A stretch of 64,000 nt of DNA from Eunapius fragilis (taxonomy: Eukaryota > Porifera > Demospongiae > Spongillida > Spongillidae): contig OY811987.1 of NCBI GenBank assembly GCA_963681505.1, forward strand, positions 3,764,978-3,828,977, given 5' to 3'. The notes beneath the pieces were generated by a model, which saw only the letters and a program-made list of their open reading frames with translations, was not told the origin of the DNA and ran no database searches. A program made the position numbers and the translations under genes. Below, piece by piece: positions 34,701 to 64,000 of this stretch; the stretch's first letter is position 1, and the number at the start of each line of letters is the position of its first letter.

Positions 34701-35138
34701 TGAATAATGTCACAGGTAGGCCGCCCCTGTTTGAAGTTCTTTGAATAATATTGTCTTACCAACAGACTTGAATTGGTGAGTGTGAAAGGAGAACTCATAA
34801 TGCATATTACATCCGCATGCATGCATGCATGCACGCAGTGGGCATTGCGCGGGGCAGGTATATGCGCTAGGGAGGTCTGCAAACGCGCGGAACCTATGGC
34901 TGGCATGAGGACAATATGGAAATAGTCGACAACAGATTGTTTACTTTGCCAGGCACAACGAAGCGGCGCGCTCAAGTGAATTACATTTCAGGTAAGGGCG
35001 CCTTCAGCGGTGAATCGCATTAGAGGGCAACGTGGTTGGTTTGTTAAGACCACGGACTGTTTATTTAAAGAGCAATGAATGTGCCTTATTTTCCGTATCT
35101 TTGAGGTGCGATTATTCCGTATCTTCGAGTCCCTACTG
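31733..35138. mobile_element. Near-palindromic pogo/Tigger-type element, 3.4 kb
   Basis: The element begins CAGTAGGGACTCGAAGATAC and ends with the reverse complement, flanked by TA on both sides, as in the pogo branch of Tc1/mariner. The two arms (31733 to about 33080 and about 33790 to 35138) are inverted copies of about 1.35 kb with very few differences; paired open frames of 102 and 89 codons appear in both. The spacer carries a broken pogo-like transposase N-terminus. Its left TA is also the right-hand TA of the giant foldback, so the two abut exactly. Confidence 0.85.
33425..33720 (+). pseudogene. Pogo/Tigger transposase N-terminal fragment, frameshifted
   Basis: In the spacer of the palindromic element the + strand reads LELYEKLEVIKEVKAGKPID. 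After a single-base frameshift near 33523 it continues CVQFGISKSQAYQLYKDKD and then NPAVFDWFCSVRS. This is the helix-turn-helix (EKLxxIKxxxxGKxxxxIxxxFGISKS) and the start of the CENP-B-like DNA-binding region of Tigger/pogo transposases. No catalytic DDE domain follows. Confidence 0.75.
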
Positions 35139-35149
35139 TATCGAGAGTT

Positions 35150-35830
35150 ACGTTAGTAACTCTCATATAGGATTTGACCCCAATTATGAATGTCATTAAA
35201 AAAACGCGACCCGCTTCTAACAAGACTCCCGACGAGCGGATGGCTTACCTTGTTATCGTCGTCGTACAAGAAAGTAACAACAAGTAGTTTCGTGTTTGTT
35301 TGATGTCACAGAACCGCGTGGTTGTAGAGAACAAAACAATTTTCGAAACTCGTACCCAGTCCCACGTATTTCTCGTTCTTCTTCTTGTTCTTGTTCTTGA
35401 CCACGCATAACTCGGGATAGGAACACTTTTAAGAAATGAAAATCACACCAATGGCTTCAGAATTCGTTGGCATTCTCGCTTCTGTGGTCAAAACGTCTCG
35501 AGGCGACATGACATATATCGGTGGTTGTGTTAGCAAATCACGTATAGTTAAGCTTACTGCACTGACACGACTCGGATAGGTCCTACTTCGCTGTTTATAC
35601 GAAGTACTAGCAGTATACATCATGTAATCAAATGTGTACGGTCTGGGCACTACACGTAGTGGTAATTAACTGTGGCGATTATGTATTTTTAACAACGTGC
35701 ACGTGCGTACTATAATCGTTCTTGTTATTCGATCGTTGTAAGTTTGACGCTCTTTGTAACTTAGTGGTTGTTTTTTTTTTCAACATGCCTTCACGTCAGG
35801 AAAAGACGACGAGCATAGTACCTCAAAACT
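35150..35830. other. Intergenic, nothing recognised
   Basis: A diverged GTACCCAGTCCC word near 35350 resembles the small GTAGTCTCGTACCCAG MITE arm, and a CTTCTTGTTC short repeat lies at 35375-35400. No gene is supported. Confidence 0.4.
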
Positions 35831-35837
35831 AGAGTCG

Positions 35838-36255
35838 ACGTATTAGATTCAGCCCGAGCGGAACTACAAAGCAGAGCCTGAAAAGAAGCGGGCCTCTCAA
35901 CGTGAAAAATATCGAGCAGAGCCTGAAAAGAAACGGACCTCTCGACGCGCAAGGTATCGAGATGCGATTAGTAGACTGTAGGAAGGGGGGGGGGGGGGGG
36001 GGGGGGGGGGGAGGGTGCTGTCTGCTTCAGTCTGGCCCGATACAAAATCCGTTCGTGGGTTCGATCGCGCTGGGACGACAATTAATAACCTCTCTTCTAT
36101 TTCGGCCGCCCCTTAAAGCCCCCCGCAAATCCTGAAAAGGAACGGACCTCTCGACGTGCAAGGTATCGAGCAGATCCTGAAAAAAGACAGCGATATTGCC
36201 ATAGTCCTGAACGTGCATCTCGCTCGGCGAAAGAGTTAAGGTCACTCAAAGGTAT
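35838..36255 (+). pseudogene. Remnant of a basic 13-residue-repeat protein
   Basis: The + strand encodes tandem 13-residue units of the type KYRAEPEKKRTSR (about 35838-35960). A poly-G insertion interrupts them, and a frame change leads to two more units (about 36125-36240) ending KELRSLK at a GTATGT donor. Similar Pro-Glu-Lys-Lys-Arg repeats occur at the start of large mobile-element-associated proteins in sponges, cnidarians and amphioxus (family knowledge, not searched). The break suggests a decayed copy. Confidence 0.5.
35977..36011. repeat. Poly-G tract, about 35 bases
   Basis: G run with one A, inside the repeat-protein remnant and disrupting its frame. Confidence 0.95.
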
Positions 36256-36345
36256 GTCGTACCTTTACAACCTCCCTCTCATATCAAGATGGATTACTTA
36301 ACATGCTATTCGGCTCATAATCGGGTATGAATAAAAATCAATGAA

Positions 36346-36638
36346 ACAAGTAAATAAAAAACATTCTCTATGAGAAAGTTGGTGGCATATAGGATTTGAA
36401 GGCAATGGTGGTGTAAAAAGGAAGGAAACAAGGGTCTAATAATAAGGGAAAATGGAATAGTCCTATATTTAGCACATTTCTATATGTAGGATATAGTATG
36501 TTGTTCGTGTGCTAAATATAGGACTATTCCATTTTCCCTTATTATTAGACCCTTGTTTCCTTCCTTTTTACACCACCATTGCCTTCAAATCCTATATGCC
36601 ACCAACTTTCTCATAGAGAATGTTTTTTATTTACTTGT
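36346..36638. mobile_element. 293-bp palindromic MITE
   Basis: ACAAGTAAATAAAAAACATT at the left is the exact reverse complement of the right end. The arms match nearly perfectly to a small centre near 36490. Diverged half-copies sit at 15290-15460, 21230-21400 and 27640-27790. It has no coding capacity. Confidence 0.88.
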
Positions 36639-36639
36639 A

Positions 36640-39300
36640 TATATATATATATACGCCGTAATAAACCATTTGTACGCCGTGAAAAAGCAATTAAAGCAAT
36701 TGGAACACAATTGTGTCGCGAATAAAAATTTTACGTTTAACGCTCGGATTAATTTTAATTGGATATAAATTTCTGTAGAGGCCAGGCCCGTGGCCTGCAC
36801 CCTCCCGTCGGATATAAGGTCCGCTTGCCAGGCTATGAATATTTTGTTACATTTTGTTTATTGTAGAGGAATCGACACATAGTAAGGGAAAACTGCCAGC
36901 TGTTTGCATGTCTAGATAGTGTGCATGCATGGACCAGGCCAGCAGCGATATCGGAACTGACCGATAAAATGGTGAACAACACGAACGGGAAAGGAAAGAG
37001 GTGTAACAGTTGTTCTATCACTGCATAATAAAGTGGATTGGTGAGAGCATCTGCATTACTGGACAAATCTGCCGACATATTATATTAGATCAGAGTAACT
37101 CTGTTTCTTTGTTAATTTTGCATATCATTGCTACTTATTCCTTCTGTAAGGCATCATTTTTCAAAAATATCTCTAGCTCGTTAATTGGTTGGCCACTAAG
37201 ATGGTTCGGTCTTCCCCCAATCATGCACAGCTTCCTACGCCTATGCACCAAATGCACATGCTCTTAAGTTCTAATTGTTCCTTTGGACTCAATGCCTGTA
37301 GGTCCTCATCCCCACATTCTTGCCATCATAGGAAGGGGTAATCTTCACTGCTACCAAAACGTCTGGGTTAGGGGGGGAAATGATTATATTGTCTGACAAA
37401 TATAGATATTTAGTGTCACACCTACTAGTCCATACAGTGAAGTGTACATTGCTACCATAATCATAATTTGTATCTATTATCGATGCCACACCCACATCAT
37501 CTATTGTCCAACAACATATAAAACTAGGAGGGAAGATGAAGTTAGTTTAATGGCTTCAGAACTTCATATTGAGCTGGTACCTACCCCTATGTTATGATTA
37601 TAAGGGTTGGAGGGGGTGGGGCCTCTTTAATACAATTTGCCCCATGCCCCCCCGTTGCCTATGGGGGCGGGGTGCTTCACAAAGTTGCTTTATCAAGCCT
37701 GGTACCACGATGATGGGGTTCTAGCTGTCAGCATGAAGGGCCCTGCACTTGAGAAAGGTCCTTCCCTAATCAGTGCAACACAGTATAAGTAATGATGCTA
37801 AGTATTCAGAGATGGTCAGGATATGTGTACCTTTGAGTATAACGGCAGGAAGCTTGGGGTCATTGGTAAAATGGTTTAGACCTTCAGTGGCTTGGACAAC
37901 AGGGATATTCCATGCTAACCATCACATGTCTCTGCGCATCTGTCTCAAACTTATTTTATGGGCAGGGGGGGGTCACAATCAAGATATTAAATACAAAAGT
38001 TCACCACCTAGAGATCGATCAGCCATTGTGGAGATATATATCTTTCTAAGCTTTTTGCATGCTTGGGAGTGAGGGAGAATGAAATGGAAGATGGAGGGTG
38101 AGATGGTGTTGAGGGAGTATGAGGGAGGTGGGGGAGGGTGGGATGGGGTGGAGGGAGGATGAGGGGGTGGAAGGAGAGCGGAGGGATGAGATGGGGTGGA
38201 GGAAGGATGATATGGGAGTGTGGAGAGGATAAAAGATGGGGTGGGAGGATGTAGGGAGGATGAGATGGGAGTGGAGTGACGATGAGATGGTTTGAAGGGG
38301 GTGAGGTGGGTGGGTATGTGGGATAGATGAGGGTGTGATGTGATGTCAGATGGGGCATGAGGTACAAAGATAATGTGTGTACCAAAGTTGGACATCTGTA
38401 GGACATACAGGTGTGTGTGTGTGTGGTGGTTAGTATGCATATGTCTGCTTGAACGTGTGTCTGCTTATATGATGAATGTGTATGTTGAGTATCTCCTTAC
38501 ATGTAAGTGGGTTGGGTACATGCATGTGTGTAAATGTATGGTGGTGCGTATGCATGTCTTCTTGTACAAGTATGTAACTGCTTATGTGAATGTGTGTATG
38601 TTGAGTACATCTCCTTACATGTAGACTGAAGAGGAATGGAAGGCACTAGTGGGGAAGGCTGCTGAACTATCTCAAATGGAGATTATCACATCTCATCCTC
38701 CCACCCCAATCTCATCCTACTTCCACCCCCATCTCATCCTCCCTCAGTGGTCTCTACCATCATATCTTCAGGCTGCTTATATTCCATAGGCTAGTACTGA
38801 CCAGAGACATGAGTACATGCTACGGTCATTTACCATGCAAGATCAAACTGATAACTACCAGCATTGGGTCATGTAGCACTAGTACAATAGCTGATACAAG
38901 GCTTAACCAGTGCATGAAGGTCTGCAAAATGGGGGAGGGGCATACCCCCATCTTACTTGTCAATAGATCTGTCCCTAGTTTCTTGGTATCACTCCATGAT
39001 CTGAGGCCTAGTAAAAAAAAAAACTAGCTTCATAAATTAAGCAATAGCAGATGTACTCAATACATTATCAATATTACCACAATAATTACTTCCATTTAAC
39101 CCGATAAAAATGATCACAATTTACTCACATGCAGTTACTTTATACGACAAAGAGATATAGAGTGCTAACAATACCTTTTCATCAGACATCTCCACAAACT
39201 AACATTCATACATGCATACCGAGGTTATATTACACATATAACAATGATGCACAAACATGTGTACACAAAACTGCAATTTTAAAACATACATCACACCATA
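36640..39300. other. Intergenic region with purine-rich tract
   Basis: No gene recognised. It contains a G/A-rich imperfect tandem repeat (38080-38330, GGGATGAGATGGGGTGGAGG-type units). It also holds a duplicated about 90-bp block (38415-38505 and 38535-38630, sharing GTATGTTGAGTA and CTCCTTACATGTA). The Pro/His-rich open frame opposite the purine tract is a composition artefact. Confidence 0.5.
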
Positions 39301-39305
39301 AATAT

Positions 39306-41445
39306 TCAAGTACACTTTTTTTCCCCAAATGAAAAGATGTCATCAGGAATACTATCCTCCGTTTTTAGCCGTTTCACTTTCACCACTCGGGCAATGGAAG
39401 GGCTGACACCAATAAATGCTCCGTACATGTCGTATTCATACACAGATAGGTCCAGCGCTGAAGCAGGAGCTGAACCACTGCTCCATAGAGATGGCTTTAA
39501 GACACGCCCCCTTGATGATTTCTGCAATGAACATATCAATGGGCAGCGTTATATCGAATGTGCATGACCAATTTTCCCCACACATCCGACTCAGATATGC
39601 TACCAAAAGAGGTGATACAGCCGTGAGATGAGGTGGACTTAATTTCCAAGTGTATCCAACGGAACAAGATCAGTACATTTTGGGAAATCAAGTCTGCCTC
39701 ACAGCTGGGTCACCTCCTTTGGGTAGTGGATATTACTTAGATGTGTGGAAAACTGGCTGTGTAAACCTGCAAATGATCTAATCCATCACTTAACAAATCC
39801 TTAAATAGTACTGCTCTATATGACTGGAGACAAATATAGCTTATATGGGGGAAGCTCTGTACATTGTAAATCCATTGCTTTATCATTGGCAGTCCAAGCA
39901 TCAGCAGGCTGCAACGTACTTTTCAAAATGTATGACTGTGTAACAGGGTGATAGAATCCAGACATATATGGGTTTTCCACCTAATATAACCCAACCAAAT
40001 ATGATAAGACACTAACCTTCAGTTCACATGGGGTTAACACAGGTCCAACTGTATTAATACAGATATCATGAGGGACACACATACGTGTATGTTTAATGAA
40101 AACTCACCCGGCTCCATCCTTACACGTTTCAAAACTAAAAAATAACAATTCCACATTAATATACAACTATAATAATAAAAGGCATCAGCCTCAACCCACC
40201 ATATTCCTCTTTAACAGAGGGCGTGGCTTGAATAGAGGGTGTGGCTTTATGTTTTGGAGACTTCTGTATATACAAACAATGCGTTCAGAACTAGGCAAGT
40301 ATTGCAAACTGATAGTTACCATGAATCTAACTGCAGAAGGAACTGTCACCTCATCTGAAGAGAAGATCATTGGTTAGAGCTTACCTAGTTCTACTGGTTA
40401 GGGCTTACCTAGTTCTACTGGTTAGGGTTTACCTAGTTCTACTGGTTAGGGCTTACCTAGTTCTACTGGTTAGGGCTTACCTAGTTCTACTGGTTATGGC
40501 TTACCTAGTTCTACTGGTTAGGGCTTACCTAGTTCTGTTGGCTCCTTTTTCACGATAGGTTGTGTCAAGTGGGAACTATCAGTGCTGAGATTAAACCTAT
40601 AACCATGACAATTTAAAAAAAACATACAAACCTCAACAAGTCTTCATGCAGAGCCTTTTCCCAATTGACGGGGAATCCCCTCTTGAACATAGCTATTAGC
40701 GGTTTGGAGAAGCACTCACACATCTCCTCATCTTCGCGGAGCCATCCCTTAAGTTTGTATACACTTCCAGATTTAGTAACCAGCTTGGTACTGGACAATC
40801 TGGCTACAACTGCTCCGCTACACCACGTTTCGTCGCTCAAATCTCCACTGATAAGTGGCACAACATTACCCAGTAGGGACCACAGATTACTGAGACAACT
40901 CTACTTACAACTTATGTCCCCTGAGGATGACATTCCTCCCATAACGTCTGAATGACCATCTTTCTAAAACAACAACTGGTTTTTGATCCTGCAGAAAAAA
41001 ATAAGTAGAACCTGTATATGCAGTTGGAGGTGTGCAGTATATTGGTCATGTGATGCACCTGATCAGGTACACATGATACTTTTGATTAGGTGATTAGGCA
41101 TAAGTGTAAAGTGGTAATTGACTTACGCTATCGATCTTACCATCCCTCCTAACTAGGCCCAACTCCAACATGGCATACCGCCTCAAAGTAGGCACCTGGT
41201 TCAGCCTTGTTTGAGCTGGGCCTAGTTACATTCAGCCTTTAAGGAAGGTAGGGTTGATAAGCTTCAGTCAATTACCACCTATGCCGGTGATCATGTGCAT
41301 GCGATCATGTGATCCACCTGATACCCTGATACTTTCACACAAAAGGTGTTCTTACATTCTCTAAATGTATGTTTCATTGCAAAATTATGTGGAGCAGCAT
41401 ACAACCAATCAGAACAAGCACCTACCATGGTGTAGGACAGCATAC
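39306..41445 (-). CDS. KNL2: KNL2/Mis18BP1-like centromere protein (SANTA domain), partial model
   Basis: Exons read by phase: 41445-41426 (tentative start, MLSYTM), 40988-40909, 40847-40632, 40584-40529, 40354-40320, 40263-40200, 40134-40108, then at least one unseen exon, then the terminal exon 39521-39306. The first large exons form a SANTA domain: LERWSFRRYGRNVILRG, ETWCSGAVVARLSSTKLVT, KSGSVYKLKGWL and FKRGFPVNWEKAL match the family's W..S..I..R, T.SG.VY.L.G and GFP.NW signatures. KNL2/Mis18BP1 targets CENP-A deposition to centromeres. The last exon begins SSRGRVLKPSLW, resembling the CENPC-like motif of KNL2 proteins. Exons between carry IVKKEPTE and SVKEEY, which fit the sumoylation consensus. 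No SANT/Myb domain was found. The SANTA call is firm; the CENPC-like motif is tentative. Confidence 0.78.
40374..40545. repeat. 24-bp minisatellite repeating a splice donor (KNL2 intron)
   Basis: Seven units of GGTTAGGGCTTACCTAGTTC plus TACT. On the gene strand the exon 40584-40529 ends GAACTAG/GTAAGCC, and every unit repeats GAACTAGGTAAGCC. The true donor thus stands at the head of an array of copies of itself. Confidence 0.92.
41111..41276. mobile_element. Imperfect inverted repeat, MITE-like
   Basis: GGTAATTGACTTACGCTATC and TAACTAGGCCCA on the left are matched in inverse by TGGGCCTAGTTA and AGCTTCAGTCAATTACC on the right. This gives arms of about 60 bp around a GTTCAGCC-rich centre. No coding capacity is visible. 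Confidence 0.6.
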
Positions 41446-41449
41446 CTGG

Positions 41450-42600
41450 AAGAAAAGGTCACCACCAGTCATCACAGCAGTATAGCAATTCCAACAGAGA
41501 ATTGTACAGTTCATCAATAGATTACAAGTGGTGTTTGCCACGAAAGACAATTCCCACCCCCCACCCCCCCACACACACAAACGACTACTTTGTGTATGGA
41601 TGCTTGAATATTTAAGACCTCAAATGTGTAGGGCATTGCCCCCACCCCATCACAGTGTCCGGTGCATGCCTTGAATGACGCATTCACAACTACAACCAGC
41701 CACGAATTATATTAAATATTCGTGTAGAAGAAACAGTGCTGTAATATAAGCCCGTTGGAAGTATCAAATCGTCAGATTGATACTAACATCGTTCGGGTGC
41801 CCAGCAATACCGCTCAGTTTGGATCCCTCGGTCTTTTAATACATTGCGGGCTCTACTAAGGGGCCATGTCTGAGTTCTGGAATTTCTTTAATACCCCTCC
41901 CCCTCTTTTCCACAACGTGATTAGGATATTATCGTACTTAGCGACCAAATTTACCGTGTCAACAGTGAACACCAACCCTTTTAGCAGGCTATTGGTTTTA
42001 AACACTCCCCGTTAAGCGCCCCCCCCGTTACAACAAAGCAGGCCTGAAGTACACACGCTACGAGGTATCAACAAGTAATATATACTCCAACGTACTACCT
42101 CCAACAGCCACAACAAAAATAACCCTACCTTTCAGTGTTCCCGCCTTCAGGTTGCCTTACTACGCATGCGTCACACGTGTATAAACATTATTTGTATAAT
42201 TGTAATAATTGTTAATAATATACGCATTATATGTATGACGTTGCTCACATCAACTAGGCACAGCAGGTTGTCCGTATTTGCCTATTTGAATTTCCGATTC
42301 CGATTTTCCATAACATTTAATTTTAAAGACGGAGCAAGCACGTAATCTATATAAACTAGTATTAATGTATCACTATAATATCTATGCTAGTATTGAGCCA
42401 TTCATGATACTAGTAGGCGCGGGATATATGCTAATTTTCTCAATCTGTGTACAACCCTAGTGGCTACTATCTTACCCCCCGTTTGGGGGGTATGGGGACT
42501 ATCTATCTAAGAGTTAGGCTATATAATGCATGTCATAGGAACAATTTATTTCACTGACAACTTTGAGGAAAGTAATGGCGTAAGTTTATGTGTACTATCA
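41450..42600. other. Intergenic, upstream of the KNL2-like gene
   Basis: Contains C-rich patches (41555-41575, 42018-42030) and AT-rich DNA. Any 5' exons or promoter of the KNL2-like gene would lie here, but none can be fixed from the sequence alone. Confidence 0.4.
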
Positions 42601-42608
42601 GGAGCATA

Positions 42609-42840
42609 TGGAACGGTGTCCAGCAAAATCACCCTTATTTAAAAGAAAAGTAACGCTCGCATGAAATGTGTGGCCAATTATACATTCAGTGCCTAATAAC
42701 TTTATGATCGATGGATAGTCCAATTTAAGATGCGTAAGGACCATTTGATAGAAGCTCTTTGGAGTTCACGGAAAATGAAAAAAATTGAAAACTTGAAAAA
42801 CTATCCAGAAGGATGATTTTGCTGGACACTGCATGTCCCA
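42609..42840. mobile_element. 232-bp MITE, second copy of the 19.1-kb family
   Basis: Ends TGGAACGGTGTCCAGCAAAA and TTTTGCTGGACACTGCATGT/CCCA with clean TA on both sides (42607-42608, 42841-42842). The interior is colinear, in inverse orientation, with 19123-19357. Confidence 0.82.
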
Positions 42841-43375
42841 TATATAGAATATGTGAAGTATCATGAATAGGATTTGTTAGATGACTTTCGCGTCATTTAT
42901 AGGGCTAATAAATTAAAATGCTCACCGGAGCACCGTACCGGTACCTGTGCATGTACATATATAGTGCTTATTGCACATATACTCGATTCCGACCAACGAT
43001 ATAAATCAAGATCAGTTCAGATCAATTTACTGGGTGTCTTAACATGTTGTCATAGTTACCCTGACAATCATGGTCCATCTGCTGCAGGGGTGTGATCAAT
43101 TTCTGTTGTGCTTTAAAAATCTGATTTCACTTCAGGGAGGAGTTGTCCCCAGGAATTCAAGACCATCCTTGCATGTTCCCCCCCCCCCCCCCCCCCCCAT
43201 TTACTACCTCTTGACATCACATCTTTCCATAGCAACCATAGTGCACAGTGGTTCAAAGTACATGTATGATCACATGGGGCTGAATGCATGAAAGGTCACC
43301 TTAGGATACAACACTCAACTGTATGTGTGCATGCGTCCTGAGTCGTGTGGAGCAAAAACGACACTGGTATGGCTG

Positions 43376-62577
<19,202 letters not shown>

Positions 62578-62579
62578 CT

Positions 62580-64000
62580 GAAGTAGACAACATGGCACCA
62601 TTACATAATTCTCATGGTTGTCCCATTGGCATACAGTTTTGGGATGGTTAGATAAAGCCATTCTTTGTAAAGGGGGAAAAACAAACTTATTGTACGTGTA
62701 CAAGTGGCTACAGCTGAACACCACAAGTAAAGCGGAACGAAAGCTGTTGAATCAATAGCCAGAAAACAAATACTTGTCTAATTTTAAAAATAAATTTTTT
62801 GGTGGGTGGGGGTGGAGGGATTTGACGTGAGTTACATCATTTTGAGAATATAGCACTTGATTAGAGGCAAAGGTCAAATGCACACCTTGTAGCAGCCGTA
62901 GAGCAGCGCCTGTGTAACCAAGTATCTCCGACCCTGCAGCAATCATGTGGTACCTTCATCAAAGGCTGTCGTTATGACATCTGCACCTAGTAAATGACAT
63001 TCTACCTGGATCATGTTTCTGCTACATGCCACATCAGCGTGTCTAACATTTTCAAACAGACTTACCTACTCACACAAAAAGGAGGCAATCACACAGACAC
63101 TTATAGACAAGTACAAGAATACATACATACATACATGTACATATATACAAACTACAAAACACCATGCATACACACATACATGTACATGCAGTTGCATACA
63201 CATACATACATACACACACATACATACACATATACATAAATACATACATACATACATACATACATACACACATACATACATACATACATACATACATACA
63301 TACATACATACATACATACATACATACATACATACATACATACATACATACATACATACATACATACATACATACATACATACATGTACATTGGACTTAA
63401 ATGACACATTTACACCTTTTACATCAGGCATTCCTACTGTAAAAGGCTACATTTTATCAATGCATACTCAGCTCATGAGCAATAAGTACAACAGTGATGT
63501 CAGAACGACATAACACTGGTGCAATAATGCAACCAGGCTGACCAACATTGATATACATGTAGTAAAAAGACAATACCAGGTCTCCACACATGTACGTTGC
63601 CATGCCAATACCGGGTATATTGCCATGCCAATAACAGGTCACCATACATGTATGCTACCATGCCAATACCAGGTTATCATACCTGTCACACAGGTTAAAA
63701 GTGTAGCTGAATTGAATGGATTTTAAACATGTTGTAATATAATTATTTTCTGAGACAAAACGTGTGCACAAATTATACAAAGGGGCCATCCATAAATGAC
63801 ATCATGTCAATAAGGGTCCTCCCCTCATGAGAGCCTTAACAACATCATGTATGTGTTTAATAAGGCACTTTGTTTGCTAGAAATGATAGAGTGCAAAAGA
63901 GGAACTCTGCATCACAAGTGAGGTCGTTTCTAAGGCCAAGTAAAGGGATCTACGTGGCCATGGCTGTAGTTCTCATCAATTTGACATACAAAATACTTCA
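62580..64000. other. Region upstream of the last placed TALPID3 exon
   Basis: A possible small exon (about 62945-62888, minus, between GCTGCAG and GTGTGC) is seen but cannot be framed. A tetranucleotide tract (63120-63388, (ACAT)n) and a GCCAATACC-type repeat (63590-63675) fill much of the rest. No other gene is supported. Confidence 0.4.
63120..63388. repeat. (ACAT)n tetranucleotide microsatellite
   Basis: Imperfect at the left, pure from about 63239 to 63384. It gives YIHT- and YVCM-repeat open frames on the two strands that are not genes. Confidence 0.95.

Noticed and set aside
37979..38440. 153-codon Pro/His/Ser-rich frame
   Set aside because: It is the complement of a G/A-rich imperfect tandem repeat, with no conserved motif.
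39521..39521. Alternative reading of the KNL2 last exon directly after exon 40134-40108
   Set aside because: Joining them gives EIIKGACLK... and an early stop, losing the RGRVLKPSLW motif; an unseen exon is more likely.

Overview
The window is eukaryotic nuclear DNA from an animal. It has multi-exon genes with GT..AG introns, very dense microsatellite and minisatellite DNA, many palindromic DNA transposons, and animal gene families (IRF2BP-type regulator, TALPID3, a KNL2/Mis18BP1-like SANTA protein, an IRS/FRS-type PTB protein, peroxisomal SCPx thiolase). The transposon flavour and a 13-residue Pro-Glu-Lys-Lys-Arg repeat fragment suggest a marine invertebrate, perhaps a sponge. That taxonomic guess is weak.

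Layout. 1-3386: non-coding DNA with small palindromic elements. 3387-9504: an apparently complete CACTA-superfamily (Plavaka-like) transposon with terminal inverted repeats and a TA target duplication. It carries two head-to-head genes: a 16-exon transposase (+, 992 aa) and a 5-exon protein of unknown function (-, 283 aa). Both can be spliced in silico into uninterrupted frames. 9601-9975: a single-exon, 124-residue PTB-domain protein (+). 10092-21058: a 13-exon SCPx-type thiolase (-, 422 aa) ending in the peroxisomal signal AKL and lacking the sterol-carrier domain. It includes an 18-nt microexon, and its introns are packed with tandem repeats. 21.1-24.9 kb: mostly non-coding, with a rearranged reverse-transcriptase pseudogene. 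24951-31730: a giant inverted-repeat element with a nested 417-bp element whose empty site survives in the other arm. 31733-35138: a near-palindromic pogo/Tigger-type element that abuts it and shares its TA. 35.8-36.6 kb: a Lys/Arg-rich repeat-protein remnant and a palindromic MITE. 39306-41445: a KNL2/Mis18BP1-like gene (-) with a SANTA domain and a candidate CENP-C-like motif. 43376-62577: a TALPID3 (KIAA0586) homologue (-), resolved in frame over 18 exons from 59295 to its stop codon. The intronless IRF2BP-family gene (55008-56459, -) sits inside one of its introns on the same strand.

The host genes are not an operon or an obvious functional cluster. They cover peroxisomal lipid oxidation, cilium/centriole function, centromere licensing, transcriptional co-regulation and receptor-adaptor signalling. 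The most unusual property is the relation between tandem repeats and splicing: several minisatellites start at splice donors and repeat donor-like sequence, and some splice sites are built directly from (CA)n/(TG)n tracts. Exon boundaries were read by eye from splice consensus, phase and family similarity; no transcript data or database search was used.
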